Origin: Isoetes taiwanensis
Lineage: Eukaryota; Streptophyta; Lycopodiopsida; Isoetales; Isoetaceae
Assembly (NCBI GenBank): GCA_021234155.1
Contig: JAJEKV010000006.1
Location: 8,709,003-8,773,002 of the forward strand
Reading direction: 5' to 3'
DNA: 64,000 bases
Below, one piece after another: positions 45,300 to 57,782 of the stretch. How positions within the stretch are numbered: the stretch's first letter is position 1; the number at the start of each line of letters is the position of its first letter. The position numbers and the translations under genes are program-made. Below the pieces are notes generated by a model, which worked only from the letters and a program-made list of their open reading frames with translations, was not told the DNA's origin and searched no databases.

Positions 45300-46569
45300 T
45301 GAAGCGATTGCGGGAGCTGCCGACCTAGGTTTCATTAGACCTAGTGTCTCGCCGTTTGGAGCCCATTCTTTTTGTCAAGAAGAAGGATGGATCTTTGAGG
45401 ATGTGCATAGACTATAGGCAGTTGAATAAGCACACCATTAAGAACAAGTATCGCTTCCAAGATCGGGCGACTTGATGGATCAGCTTCAAGGAGCAAAGAT
45501 CTTCTCCAAAATCGACTTAAGGCTCGGGTTATCATCGATCGGATAAAGGAGGAAGATATCCACAAGACCGCCTTCGGACGCGGTATGGGCATTATGAGTT
45601 CCGCGGTAATGCCTTTTATCTATCAAATGCCCCTCAACGTTCATGAGGCTCATGAGCGATATCTTGAGGAGTTCCCGGACACCTTTGTGATTGTTTTCTT
45701 TGATGACATTTTGGTGTATAGCGAGATCCCTTGAAGAGCACGTGCAACACTTGAGAAAGAGTGCTAGAGAAGTTGAAGAGGCACCAGTTATGCGCCAAGT
45801 TGTCGGGCGAAGTGCCGCCGCCTAGCGAGAAAGGTGGAATACCTTGGTCATGTGATCTCGGCGAAGGCATCTCGGCGGACCCCGCCAAGATTGAAGCAGC
45901 TGATTCGATGGCGGCACCGAAGAATGTGCATGAGGTCGGAAGTTTTCTCGGGCTAGCGGTACTCTGAGAAGTTCGTGAAGAACTTTGCTAAGATAGCAGC
46001 CGTTAACACCGACGGCGGGCGAGAGAAGGTGAAAAGATTGGGTAGAGCATTGGCACAAGAAAGCCCAAAAGGGGTTTGAATTGTTGAAAGAAGCTCGATG
46101 GCACTGCCTTGACCTTGCCGGACCGGGAGAAAGATAAGCTTGTAGCAACAGATCGCGAGTAAGATAGCTACAGTGCGGTGCTTATGCAAGAAGAGCGGCG
46201 TGGTAGCATATGATTCCAGAAGATGAACGACGCCAGAGCGCCACCAACGACGATCGGGAATTGCTTGCGGTTGTCAGGGCATTAAGAATATGGAGGCACT
46301 ATCTCTTGGGAAGGAAGTTCCAATTGGATACCGACCATCAGAGCCTCCAATATGTATTCACGCAACCACACCTTAATCTGAGGCAGCGGAGATGGATGGA
46401 GTTCCTCGAAGAATATGACTTTGATATAGTCTACAAGCCGGGGAAACTCAATGTGGTAGCAGATGCGCTTTCAAGGCATCCCTTGACAACTAGAGTGCAT
46501 TGCAATGCAATTTCGACGCTCTCCAGCAACTTTGGTAAGAAGATTGAAGAGTCCTTAAGTCGTATTTAA
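45300..46569 (+). pseudogene. Gypsy reverse transcriptase and RNase H (frame-broken)
   Basis: [22 protein letters not shown] (about 45383-45440), [17 protein letters not shown] (about 45473) and the active site VFFDDILVYS (FFDD at 45696-45707). RNase H: an intact frame 46210-46569 with [33 protein letters not shown] and the end block [19 protein letters not shown] and RNase H are separated by several frame slips, although every block is present in the right order. Pol is interrupted after RNase H at about 46557, where inverted repeats start. The integrase resumes at 58.8 kb. Confidence 0.85.
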
Positions 46570-46739
46570 TTAAAGTGGGACAAATCTTGAATTTTGGAAC
46601 TCGGACTGAAAATGGGACTCACACACCATAAAAGAAATTTCTGAATTGATTGCTTGAATAGAATTACACATGACACACATAGAATTGGGTTACTTGTTTT
46701 CCTCATAAATTTTACAAACCAGTAGTTGAGAAAGTTTTC

Positions 46740-49440
46740 AAACTTCTCAATATTATGCACCCTCATACAATGATATAGCATGGAGGTTGCTCATGGCCTT
46801 GTCCATCTCCTTTCTTGGGATCTTGTGTGTGTTGTCTTTTGCAATGTGAGAACTTGGATATGACCATACCACACACTCCACCAATTCCCTCCTTTGAGGG
46901 TCGGCATAATTTGGCCTCCACTTCTTCTCCCAAAGCCGATCGGTGTATTGCTCCTTCAAGTTGCCCTTCTTGTGCCTCCCAATGGGCTCCCAATATTGAA
47001 TTTGGAATCGGGGCGCAAACTCCTCTCCATCGGGCATAGTGGTGGTCACATCGAGAGAGTGCCACCCCTAACCATATTGGGCCGGTCCTCATCATCGGGC
47101 CTTACTAGCACAAAGTATCCTTCCTTGATGTCCTCAAAGGGATCCCACTCGGGAAGATCAAACCACTTCGGCTTTGAGGCCTTACTTCCCACAAACCACT
47201 TGGGACCCAAGTGAGCATTCTTAGACGTGCTTGCACCTTGAGAACCCTCCCATCTTGACTCGGCAGAACCCGTCTCTTAGCTCCCTCCCACATGGGTACA
47301 TTCGGTTTCTAAGCATGTCACAACTTTCTCGATGACTTGATTAGGGAGTCCATTTGATTTTTCTTAAGAGTGGAGGTGTGCTTTCCATTTCGAACATCAT
47401 CCCAAAGGCGTTATGTAATCCTTGATGCCCTTCACCCGGTTGGCTAGAGTCTTTGACTGTCTTGAAGGGAGGTAGTGGTTTTGGCTACCCTTTAGGAATG
47501 AGAACTTCACCAAAGAAGCACCCCTTTGCCACAACTTCGATACCTTGTGCACAGGCATCCACAACTTGTCACTGGTCTCCACTTATATTGCATGATTGGT
47601 ATTCCATCCCTAACCCAAAACTTGAATTGAAGTGGCTTTGTGTGTCTGTCAACCTGGTCCTTGCCATCTAGCAAGTATCCTTCTACAAATGATTTCCAAT
47701 CGCAACCTCATCCATCAAGAAAGCCATTGGGTTGGGGTCAATGCAGCTCTCAAACACATCCATTAGTTCGGGGAGAATGGTCACGTTTTTCTCTCTTGAG
47801 CTTGGTGGAGAAAGTTCAAAGAATCCATCTATATCATCATGCGTATGCCCAACCATCATGAATCCCACTTTCACAACTTTGAATACTCCCACTGCCAAAG
47901 TATGACATTGCCCCAAACATCCATCTATTCTTGTTTTCTTTCCAACGGTTGTCCAAGCGAACACATAGCTCCTCGGTGATTTCTCAAGTAAGGGGAAATC
48001 ATCCCAAGTCCTCCTTGATTCACTAGACACCTTGGATGTGAGCTTTTTATCGCCTTTGGTAACAAAGCGGTTGATCATCCATCAAAGCCTCAAAAATGGG
48101 TCTTTGAAGGGAATACCTCCTCCCTTCTATCGTTCCTTTCTCTAGTGTTCTCAAGCACTTGAAAATAGAGCTCACATGGAAGTTTGGATCATCTCTCCAT
48201 AGATCAAGCACAAAATGACCATATGTTCCAGTTCCATGACCATGTGTTAATACACCCGGACTTACTTTCATCACGAAAAGTTTTGACAACGCTTGGGTAA
48301 AGGATCTAGCTTTGGCAAGAAAGTCTTGTGTTGGTCCATCTTATCATGAATTATACACAAAAATTTGTCCTACCGCATCTCGAGGAAAATGTTCTCCACT
48401 TTGCCAATACAACTGTCTACATGATATTTGGTCCCTTTGGTGATCTGCAAATTGCTCCCTAATTGCCATTCTTTCTTTTCTATTGCGGTTGATGCAAGTG
48501 TATCCTTGAGTTGAATGCAAGTGTTGCACTTTGAGAATGGCATGTGTTGTAGGACACTCACGTCCAGAAGTGAGTGCTCCATAACTTGCTGAAATGTGAT
48601 TGAGAAAGAGGCCTACCTCCGGTAGTTTCTAGGATGGAGTTGACCTCCTTAAGGCACTCCTTTTGGATATAGTGTTGTGGCAACACTCTTTTGCACCACT
48701 ACGCACAGGTGCTCGTTCTGCTCGACTTGTGGGGCATAGATTGAGACATGTATCTCACAAAGCTCTCTAAGAGCTGCAATGGCCTTTAGAGTATTTGCTC
48801 TAGGTTTCAAAGTGAGTGCATTACCATGTTGGAACAAAGTGTGCCCTTTTCTAACCTGCTCCCAAGATATCACGTAAAATGAAGACTTGCTCACCCCAAG
48901 AATCCATCTCAATGCTCTCATACATACCTTCATTCCCCTCAATTGATATAGCGGTAGTCTGTGTTTTCATCATAGCCGGAATTCCTACACAAGGAGTAAA
49001 TGAAATTAATCCTATCTTTTTGAAGTTGTCCAATGTATTGGGACCTTATCCAAGACGAGGTCATCCACATTGTAATGCACCTGTGCAATCTAGGTTGCAA
49101 CACTCTTGTCCCCTAATTGCCTCGGGTTTTCTTTGGTTGGTGCCATACTTTCCATCCTTTCTAAATATTTGTCACTTCTAGGCCTCTTGGGCACCTTTGG
49201 CTGCCTTTTATGAAAGACATAAGCGTCTCTTCCTTGTGATCAAAGGATGCTCATCGACCACCAAATCTTCCACATGGCCTTGGGTGGGCCTTGGGGTGTG
49301 TAGTTCAGTGGGGCATTCTAGAGTATCACCATTCTTGTGTGTAATAAATCTAATTGGCCATCTCAACTGAGCTTGGGACTCCGGCACCACTGAGCACACA
49401 ATGCAATCACTAGAGCTTCCCTAGGACATGATAGTATCAA
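46740..49440 (-). pseudogene. Antisense DUF7869-like gene (frame-broken)
   Basis: Read on minus, blocks in order: CVVPESQAQLRWPIRFITHK (about 49390), AISIEGNEGMYESIEMDSWG (about 48960), SKCNTCIQLKDT with a CxxC pair (about 48520), a REQFADHQRDQISCRQLYW block (about 48440), CIIHDKMDQHKTFLPK (about 48340), GVLTHGHGTGTYGHFVLDLW (about 48230), FAWTTVGKKTR, then VGFMMVGHTHDDIDGFFELS (about 47840). It ends with a charged tail to about 46750. The KCxxC..., MDQ-KT-LP, G-L-HG and GHTHDDID series is the signature of DUF7869 proteins, which are of unknown function and often found in multicopy, transposon-like families. Several frame changes break it. It runs opposite to pol. Confidence 0.6.
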
Positions 49441-50880
49441 CCCGATAAGAAGCTTCACAATGCCAACTCCAAGATGTTCATCTCCCAACCTCTCATCATT
49501 CACACTATCAAATGGATCAAGCTGCGGTTATTATGCCCTCTGCAAATACCCGTGCAGTTTGCAAGGGTGCAACAAAAGGCAACCCATCTTCCTCCATTGG
49601 AGCCTAGGGCAATGGCCTCCTTTGGACTTCCACGGCTCCATTTTACTCATCTCACATGCTCCCCGAATGAAAAAGCTCACATTAAAACCATATAGCCCCA
49701 AACACCACAAATATGACCATATGAACCATATAAAACCATACAAACATATTAAATATAACCATATTAAATCATACAACCATATTAACTAAAATCATATAAC
49801 CATATTAAAGCATACAACCACACTCATTCTAAACCATATGTGAACATTGTAACCATATATACCATTGATACTATTCAACCATTGAAACCTTATTAAATAC
49901 ATAAGATAACATATATAAATATATAACCTACCCTTTCATATCTTGGCATGGCCCGCGTGGCGCCTCTTGAGAGGTTTGAAACCGTTACCCGTCGGCTAAA
50001 TCCTTTGCGTCATGGAGGGCATGGCCCACACGTGACAATGGTTTTATATTATTGCACTTTTACGAGGGTTCGGGGGTGCGGCCCGATTAACTTGCACCCT
50101 CTTCCTCTCCCCCACCATTCTTCCTCCCCTGTTTTCTCGATCACTCTTGAGCTCCTGTTTTCCTTAAAGCGCCCGCTTTTTCGATAAAGCGATCGATCGA
50201 GCAACCGAACGATTCCAAGGCCATCTTATGACAAAGCAGCTTGGTCGACGGATCGGGGCGCTTCCAGCAGCCAGAAGTTCTCGCCTTGATTCATTGTTCG
50301 GCGGGCATTACCTTTGAGAAGAAAGTGAGGCCCTTTTTAGTCTTTGCTTTTAGTTTTACGTAAGTCGTTTAGTGCATTTTTACTTATATTACATTTGTTA
50401 GAGGCTCTTATTAATCCACGATACAATTTACTGCCCGACAAATCCTTATTCACGCTTTGCCAACGACTATACCCACATGGAAGCGAACTTCGGAAGCCTC
50501 CTCCTCATCCAACAAATCTTCGGGTATGTTTTTGTAATATCATACCCTTTTTAATCTCATTTTTTCTATCTTGTTCTCCAACCATTCTGCATTTGTTCTC
50601 CAATTTGTTCTCTTTTTCTCATTAATCTTTGTATTGTTTTCTGTTTTTTGTGATCTTTTTCTTGCTTGTGGTTGAATTGAATACATTGTATGCGGGCACA
50701 AGTGAGAATAGTGGTTAGAGTAGTAGCAAACAACCAAGATAGAAATCATCGGTAGACCTGGTGTTAGGAAGTAAGATATTGCGAGCATTAATGTAACATA
50801 ACTAGGAATGTCTTTCTCCCGCAAGAACTAAGAATAGGAATTGCTTCCGCGGAATCTCCATTTCTAACTCACGGCAAATC
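49441..50880. other. AT-rich spacer inside the insertion
   Basis: 49680-49920 is built from repeated ACCATAT/CATATTAA-type words (low complexity). 49950-50880 has short frames without a family signature. Confidence 0.4.
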
Positions 50881-52360
50881 CAACTGCGGGGAGACATGCG
50901 AGAAGGGAGTGGCGAGTTGAGAATACTTCACTTTGCCAGCAGTCCGGGAAGTACAGGCCTTCTTCTCGACTCCCGAGTCGAGAACTTCTCTCTTCAGGCG
51001 GTAGAAGAGGGAGTGTACACTGGACCATTGGCGGAGTTGAGGGATTCTCGACTTCATGACCGAATTGCACGGCTACCCAATGTCTTCACATTCTTTAGAA
51101 CCCTGCTGCAGCCTTCTCGACTTCGTGAGTCGAGAATGTGATACTACCAATGGCTCTTTGTGCGGTCGCGGAGTGCCTCCACCCACCCGAGCCACTCTCC
51201 TTCAACCATGCTCGCCGAATATTGCGAAGAGGACCGGCTCCGGCCGGGTGGAGGCCTCGGCGACTAACCAGCGAGTCTTTGGCGGCTTTCTCGACTTCGT
51301 GAGTCGAAAAAAACGCTCTAGTGCACTCTAGAGCTGGCTGCGGAGGCGATCTCAACCACTCTCCTTCTATCTTCCTCGGACATTGCGAGAGGGAAGTGGT
51401 TTTGGCCGTCTGCAGCGCCAACTCTTAGCAACCCAATTCTCTGTGTGTGGTCGCAAAGGCCTCTACCCAATCAAAGACCGTCTCCTTGAACCATCTTCGT
51501 CGAATATTGCGGGGATGGGCTCGATTGGTGGAGGCCTCGGCGACTAACCACGAGTTGTGCGGCTGCTTTCGGCTGGTGAGTCGGCTTGAAACTCTAGTGC
51601 ACTCTAGTGACTCTGGCACAGCAGGCAGTCTTAAACACTCTCCTTCTATCTTCCTCGGACATTGCGAAGGGGGAAGTGTTTTTTGACCGCCTGCGGGCCA
51701 ACTCTTAGCAACCCAATTCTCACATGTGTGGTCGCAGATGGCCTCTACCCAATCAAAGACCGTCTCCTTGAACCTTCTTAAAATTGAATATTGCGAAGGG
51801 GATGGGCTCGATTGGGTGGAGGCCTCTACAACCAACCACTTGAAACCACGAGCTTGTTGTATGCATTCTCGGCTCGCTGAGTGGGAATGCCTCACCCAAC
51901 CGCACTCCATGTGTACTAACCGGAGTTCGGATGGCCAAGGCATTCTCGACTTGCGGTCGAGAATGTAGACGAGAAGCCAAGCATTCTCGACTCGCAAGTC
52001 GAGAATCCCTTAACCGACCAATTCTCCTGCATTAATGCGGTAGCGATTGGCCTCGACCCGGTCGAGTCACTCTCCTTGAACCATCTTCGTCCGAATATTG
52101 CGAAGGGGAGGGACTCGGGGGGTGGGAGGCCTTTACAACTAACCACGCGGGGAAACCACGAGGAAGCCAAGGCTTGCATTCTCTACAAGTCTTGCACTTT
52201 CTATTCTCTGTTTTTAGTCCCAAGTGCCTCTAGCACATGCGAGCCACTCTCCTTGAACCATCTTCCTCGAATATTGCGAAGAGGAGTGGTTGGACAGTGG
52301 AGGCCCCTCCGACTAACTACAAGAGGATGCATTTGAACCGCATCTCACGGGCCTTAGTCC
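50881..52360. repeat. Tandem, hairpin-bearing repeat array
   Basis: Units around 51170, 51450, 51735, 52045 and 52210 share GTCTCCTTGAACCATCTTCG, GAATATTGCGAAGGGGA and GGTGGAGGCCTCGGCGACTA. In the clearest units the flanks pair: GCCTCTACCCAATC before and GATTGGGTGGAGGC after. A larger period of about 285 bp links 51365 and 51658 (ATTGCGA-GGGAAGTG...AACTCTTAGCAACCCAATTC). Degraded copies of the CGACTCGCGAGTCG palindrome sit between units (for example near 50970, 51118, 51290, 51943, 51987). Frames reading through are not genes. Confidence 0.7.
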
Positions 52361-53435
52361 TAGCACGATCTATGTACAACATTCCAAGTAAACAGTCCAT
52401 GAAAAACACACCTAAAAGCGGGCTGTTCTTTACCCCGATCAATGTTTCCTTGCCGAGCATCTCTCAACCTAGAGAGTAAATCATCTCGAAGCTGAAAAAT
52501 CTTTGGACAAGGAAACACTTGAATCCGTCGAGCTTATCAGCAGTTCCATTATTTAAACACATCGGCATGTTCTACAAGCGAAATAACATAGGCATCTCTG
52601 AAACTCACCTCTTCCGCGTAATTCCTTGGGCCCTTTGTATCCACGGATCCCATGACCTCACCCGAGTCTTTGCTTCTTACATCCGGTCTCTTCAAGAGTG
52701 TATTAGCATCTAATACTTTCAGATCAACTGCGATTCTCGCGTATCCCCTTTCCATGGCGCCCTTGATGTAGAGTTCGATTGTCGGCGGCTCCTCTCCGCT
52801 TCCTACCTTAGCTCCGTGCTCATCGATCAAATCAAGCTGCTTGCAATAGGGCCAGCGGTCGGGGAAAACACACATATGCAAGGCATTTGTTAGCGGCTTA
52901 CAGCGTCGCGGCGCCATTCCGGAAGTCGCTAACGGTCGATGATCCCCTCCGACCTCGAGTTCCCCAATGCGCGGGGAAGATAAACTTCACGCTCCACTCA
53001 CTTAGTCCCTTGATGTGATTAAATTTGAAATAGTGTTTGGGGGGCTAAAGCCGGCCGTCTTTGTACCCTTAGCCCGCTTTTTTTCATAAATGATTGCATG
53101 TCCTTAACTTCAAATTAAAAGAACACGCCCGATCTTTTTTTACATGCAGTCCTAAAACTCACAATGCTTGCGGAGGAAACTTAATTTCTGAGTGGTCAGA
53201 AGAGGATGAGAGGGCATACACACATGACTCCGTCCAAGAAGCGGGCCGGAGGATGCTTACGCCAAGCGGCAAGAAGAAGAAGACAAACACCCGGGTAAGC
53301 TCGAGGTTTTCTTTTGTCGGAATACTTTAAGCGATCCATCCTTTCTTCTTGCGGCATTCACCTCGGACTCACTTGGTGATCAGCGGCGAACTCCATTCTT
53401 AGTCATCGAGGGGCTGGAGCGAGCTTCTTGAAGCA
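52361..53435. other. Spacer before the plus-strand coding segments
   Basis: Minus frame 52549-52917 (122 codons) contains GSGEEPPTIELYIKGAMERG and is not recognised. No motif supports a gene. Confidence 0.3.
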
Positions 53436-54529
53436 ATGGCCGGTTCTTGGTGGTATGTCGAGGTATCGACAAGTGGGAAGGAGAAAGATCATTTCTACAC
53501 CAAAGGGACAAGAAGAGCTCCGGAGACAAGTACAAGAAAATCGGTGTTGTGCTCTCGTCTGCGCCCGGTTAAAGCATTTAACACTACATGTCGAGGGCTG
53601 CCGGAAAGAGTAAGTTCTATCGCCGCGAAAAAATTAGCGGTTTCAAATTATTCTCACTCTTCCATGAGCAAGGCTAAGGGCACCCGAAAAAAGGGCGCCT
53701 TTAAATTGTCGAGAACCTTGGGTGGAAGGATGCGGAAGGGATGAAGGAGGCGGAACCCTAACATCCGGGGAGCTTGGTATGGAGATTTCGAGTCGGGGAA
53801 AAGCTGTTCAATACGGGGAGCTTCACTTCTCTTGTCTTTGAAGACTCTACAACACTCTGCGGTGGGGAATGTTGTGGTTCATACACAAAAAGTCCACCAA
53901 AAACAAAGATGGGGATGATGACACCACCACGGGAGGAATCGGATGACCGAAGGAGACGAAGATATGGTCGACTCCCCAAACCTCGATCCGGATGATCGAT
54001 CAGGATTTCACAGAGAGGGGCCGCGAAAATGGAAGCGTCTAGCTTCGGTATTATCCGTTGGGAATATCACACACAAACTGCTGCTTCTTTGGACATTAGG
54101 CGGCTGAAGGTTTGCACGGGAGATGCCGTCTTGTTCAACCACGGGAATTTAATCCAGGCACACATCTTTGGAGATTCTCGAACCGATGGTGCGACATCTG
54201 TTCGCATCCAATGCCTGCGGATGTCATACCTTTTAGCGAGTCGGCAATGAGTTGTTCACCGGAAGTCCGAGGAAGATCTGAAGGGAAAAGAAGTCCGGTT
54301 ACGGGTTGTAGGCGGTCGGCGATTCGATGAGGCGGCTCAAGTATTGCGAGCGGAGAAGGAGGTGCCGCAAAGGATCAAGGATAGATATGCCAGCGAGAGT
54401 CGCGAGTTCTTTCGGTGGAGCGCCCGAACTTAACCGGCGGGCGGCATTAGCCACGCTGCGGAACACAATAGCGGCGAGTGCCCGCCTCACGTAAGGTAAA
54501 TAACTCTCTGAATCTTTCCATTCTCACTT

Positions 54530-54905
54530 CGCTGAAGTCGAAAGCCCCGCCATCCTAACATTTGCCGATTATCACTTTGGGGTTTCGACTCGCGAAATCG
54601 AAAGCCGAAGTAACCTGAGAAAATCAAAGGATGTGGAGCTTTCGACTTCGCGAGTCGAAAACCCTTAGCCGATAAAAAGAAAATTAGACATTCAAGGGAC
54701 TTTCTCGACTTCGCGGTCGAAAAGCCTACCATCTAACATTTGCCCGATTATCATCGGAGTTTCGACTTCGCGAGTCGAAAAGCGAAGTATCTGAAAAATC
54801 AAAGGATCTAGAGCTTTCTCATTCGCGAGTCGAAAAACCGAAAGTAAAAGAAAATTAGACATTCAAAGGGACTTTCTCGACTCGCGAGTCGAAAACCGAA
54901 CTACT
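54530..54905. repeat. Tandem repeat carrying palindrome copies
   Basis: Two units of about 190 bp: AGAAAATTAGACATTCAA, CATTTGCC-GATTATCA and CAAAGGAT-T--AGCTTTC recur in the same order. Each unit holds two to three copies of the CGACTTCGCGAGTCG palindrome. Confidence 0.7.
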
Positions 54906-57758
54906 ATTCTTGTTTATTCCGGGTGTTTGTATATACTTTCATGCTCGACATTGGTACATTATCCGAATGCAGCCCCTATCTGACGGATCATACCGCGCTA
55001 GGCAACGATGGGAAAGCATTGGGTTGTCCTCGGCCCTAAAGGAAACGTGGGCTCCCTCGGATAAGTGGAAGACCTTTGAAACTATCTTGGATATGTTCTG
55101 CTGGAGGGACGAGGAAGATGGCGAGGGAGAGGAAGAAGAGGAGAAGAAGAAGAGAACACCAAGGAAAGGCGGGGAGTCTCTCTCGGACCAATATGACCTC
55201 AATGGAGAAAATGGACTGACATATGGGCTCAATGGACAAGAGGCAAGGCTGAAGGACAGCAATGGAGAATTTCCAAGCGGGCGGACCCCAAGTTGTTTGA
55301 CAAGCGGTTCATGAAGAGGATCTGAGGGGCCTCACGCGGACAAAAAACGCTTGACCTACAAGGCAAAATCTTGGAGGGAACAATCCTGGCGAGGAAGACC
55401 AGGAGTTCTAAATTGCGGGGCGCAAAAGATTATGCCCACGATCCTAAAAGCGGCGGCGTCGCGTTAGAAGAAGGCATCCGCGAGGTTACGCAGCGTTGCA
55501 TCTAATGAATACCATGATTTTGATTATTACAAGGAAAAGGCTGCCCTTGATGAGGAAGACATGAAGGAATTGAACCGTCTATGTCAACCCTACATCAACA
55601 CCAAGGCTGAAGCGTAGCGTCAAAACCCTTCCTTTCCCCTGAGCGTGCTATGGCAATTCGAAAAGGAAGCTTGGATTCGGGGGTGGTCCCATTTAAAAGT
55701 GACGATAGCTCCCCCCATTTACGGTTACTTTGGGACACAAGGGATTTGGTGATGCAGGCCTTTTTGACCCGTGGCACTATTTTCCATCAATATGATCGAA
55801 GACCCCACCCTTTTTATGACAAAGCTGACATAGAAGCGGTGGTACAAGGCGTGTCACGGACATGACCGACTGGATACTTTCGGTTTCCTTGTCTTTTTTG
55901 CATGCGGGCAATCAAACAACTTCTTTGTCTCCCAATGGGCGGTGATATTAACTTCACCAACAAGATCATGCACTCCATATCACGAACTTGATCATGAGTG
56001 CGGACTTGGCTTGCCCGAAGGCACCAAGCTTTGCCAACATAGTTTTGGTTTTGATTTCAAGATCGGTGGTCGACTGGATAAGTGGTGGTCTAGCGAGCAT
56101 CATTATCTCGACAAGTTCATGATCTCTCAAGAGCGAGATGGAACCACGGAAGGGGGGGTTTATGGAGGATGTTCCATCGATGGACAAGGTCAGCAAAGAT
56201 GGTGCGACCGGTCCTATACATAGAATTCCTATCCGGCCAAGAGTTATCAAGTACTTCATAACCAGCTTGGTGGGGAAGATCAAATTGTATCGCGAGTGGT
56301 ACATGAATGGCCTGTTCTCTCGAGGGGGCTATCTTTGTATGGAATGAAACCTATATCCGTGGTTGGAAATAAGGACATGGTTGAAACCATTCAGTCATAC
56401 ACGGATCTGCTTCATGAGCATTTCAAGGGAGGAAGACAAATGGAAGCGATAAAGGCGGCGAGGGCGAGGGAGACAAACGGCGGAGGCGAGGATGTCGAAG
56501 GTTTGGACGAGAATCTTTGCCGAAAACATTATTGAAAACACGAGATTGAGGTGAGTTTACTTTGCTCTATCGGTGTTTCTCGACTTCAGCGAGTCGAGAA
56601 AACTCGTTCCTTTCAATACCTTTTCTTTTCATTCTCGACTTCGCGAGTCGAAAAACTCGTTCCTTTTCGCCGGATGTCATCATTTCGAGGGAATTCCAGC
56701 TCAACGAGTCGGGATCATTGTCATTTGGCGGCGGTTCCGCGGCGCCGAGGAGAATGAGAATGAAAATCTGAGCAAGACAACGCTCCACGACCGAAAGAAC
56801 ACGAAAAGATAATGATCCCGCATTTGGATCCCGATGAACGGAAATATGGTCGAGAGCCAAACTCCAAGCGGGATCCGGTGGTCCCCACCAAGCTTGTAAT
56901 ATTTGGCGTCAATGGAGTATTAGGCTGCGGTATACCACGACAAAGACGTCCCGAGATTAACACCTCATGAGATCCCAATGAAAGCGAGCATAAAATAGTG
57001 TATCCGAGGCCTAGAGCTAAGGAAATTATTGGCTGGTGCACGCACGGGATTTGAAGTGGGCATATGGTCTTGTATGGCAAAGAAAAATATTGTCAATGTT
57101 CTTGGTGTTCTCGGCATTTCAGTTTTGAAGTTCAAGTTCGTTTGGAGAAACGAAAGGGTCGAGCATGTGAAGGACCTCGATCCGGCCATCACAAAGGGAA
57201 GCCTATAATGGTGAAAAGGCTGGGCCGGGGTTTATGAGCAATTCGGGACTATGGCAAACACAACAACGCTGATCATAGGCGACTCCGCCTACAAGTGCTA
57301 TCATAGCAGCGCAAAAATACAATCATTGCTAAGCCATATCGACCGAAGAATATGAGACGGATAGGTGGTTGTCCTTGGGACTCATGTCTGTCTTGGCGGA
57401 ATCCCTCTTTGCCATTCTTGTCGCCCGATGTGCTTACGAACTATCCGAGCCTCACGGAACCCGATCGAGAGAGCAAGCCGATCATGAAAGCTATGGACGA
57501 CAAATACTTTGGTGAACAAGAAGAGTGACCCTTGCTTTTCGATAGTCAAATTGTGTGAATATTGTAATCAAAGCGTGAACACATGTATTGACCATTTTGT
57601 AATGAATATACTTGTATATTGAGTTTTGATGCCTTTCTCGACTCACGAGTGAGAAAGGCATGCTTGTCTGTTGATGAAACCATTTGTATGTTTGATTGTG
57701 TCACTAGATGCAGCCACAATCTATTATGATAATGCTTGTACATTGGGTTTCACGGGCC

Positions 57759-57782
57759 TTTCTCGACTCGCGAGTCGAGAAA
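57759..57782. repeat. Perfect 24-bp palindrome, best copy of a dispersed family
   Basis: Core CGACTCGCGAGTCG flanked by TTTCT and AGAAA. About twenty variants occur between 50.9 and 58.7 kb, for example near 51987, 54640, 54760, 54873, 56578, 56633, 57635 and 57890. All lie outside the recognised coding blocks. Confidence 0.8.

Noticed and set aside
51425-51997. 190-codon minus frame in the repeat array
   Set aside because: Composed of repeated hairpin units translated in one frame. The peptide repeats mirror the DNA repeats and no domain is present.
54029-54250. Possible BAH domain (GDAVLFNHGNLIQAH)
   Set aside because: Only a short stretch resembles the family and the aromatic and acidic anchor positions do not line up. 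Kept only as a remark in the coding-segment entry.
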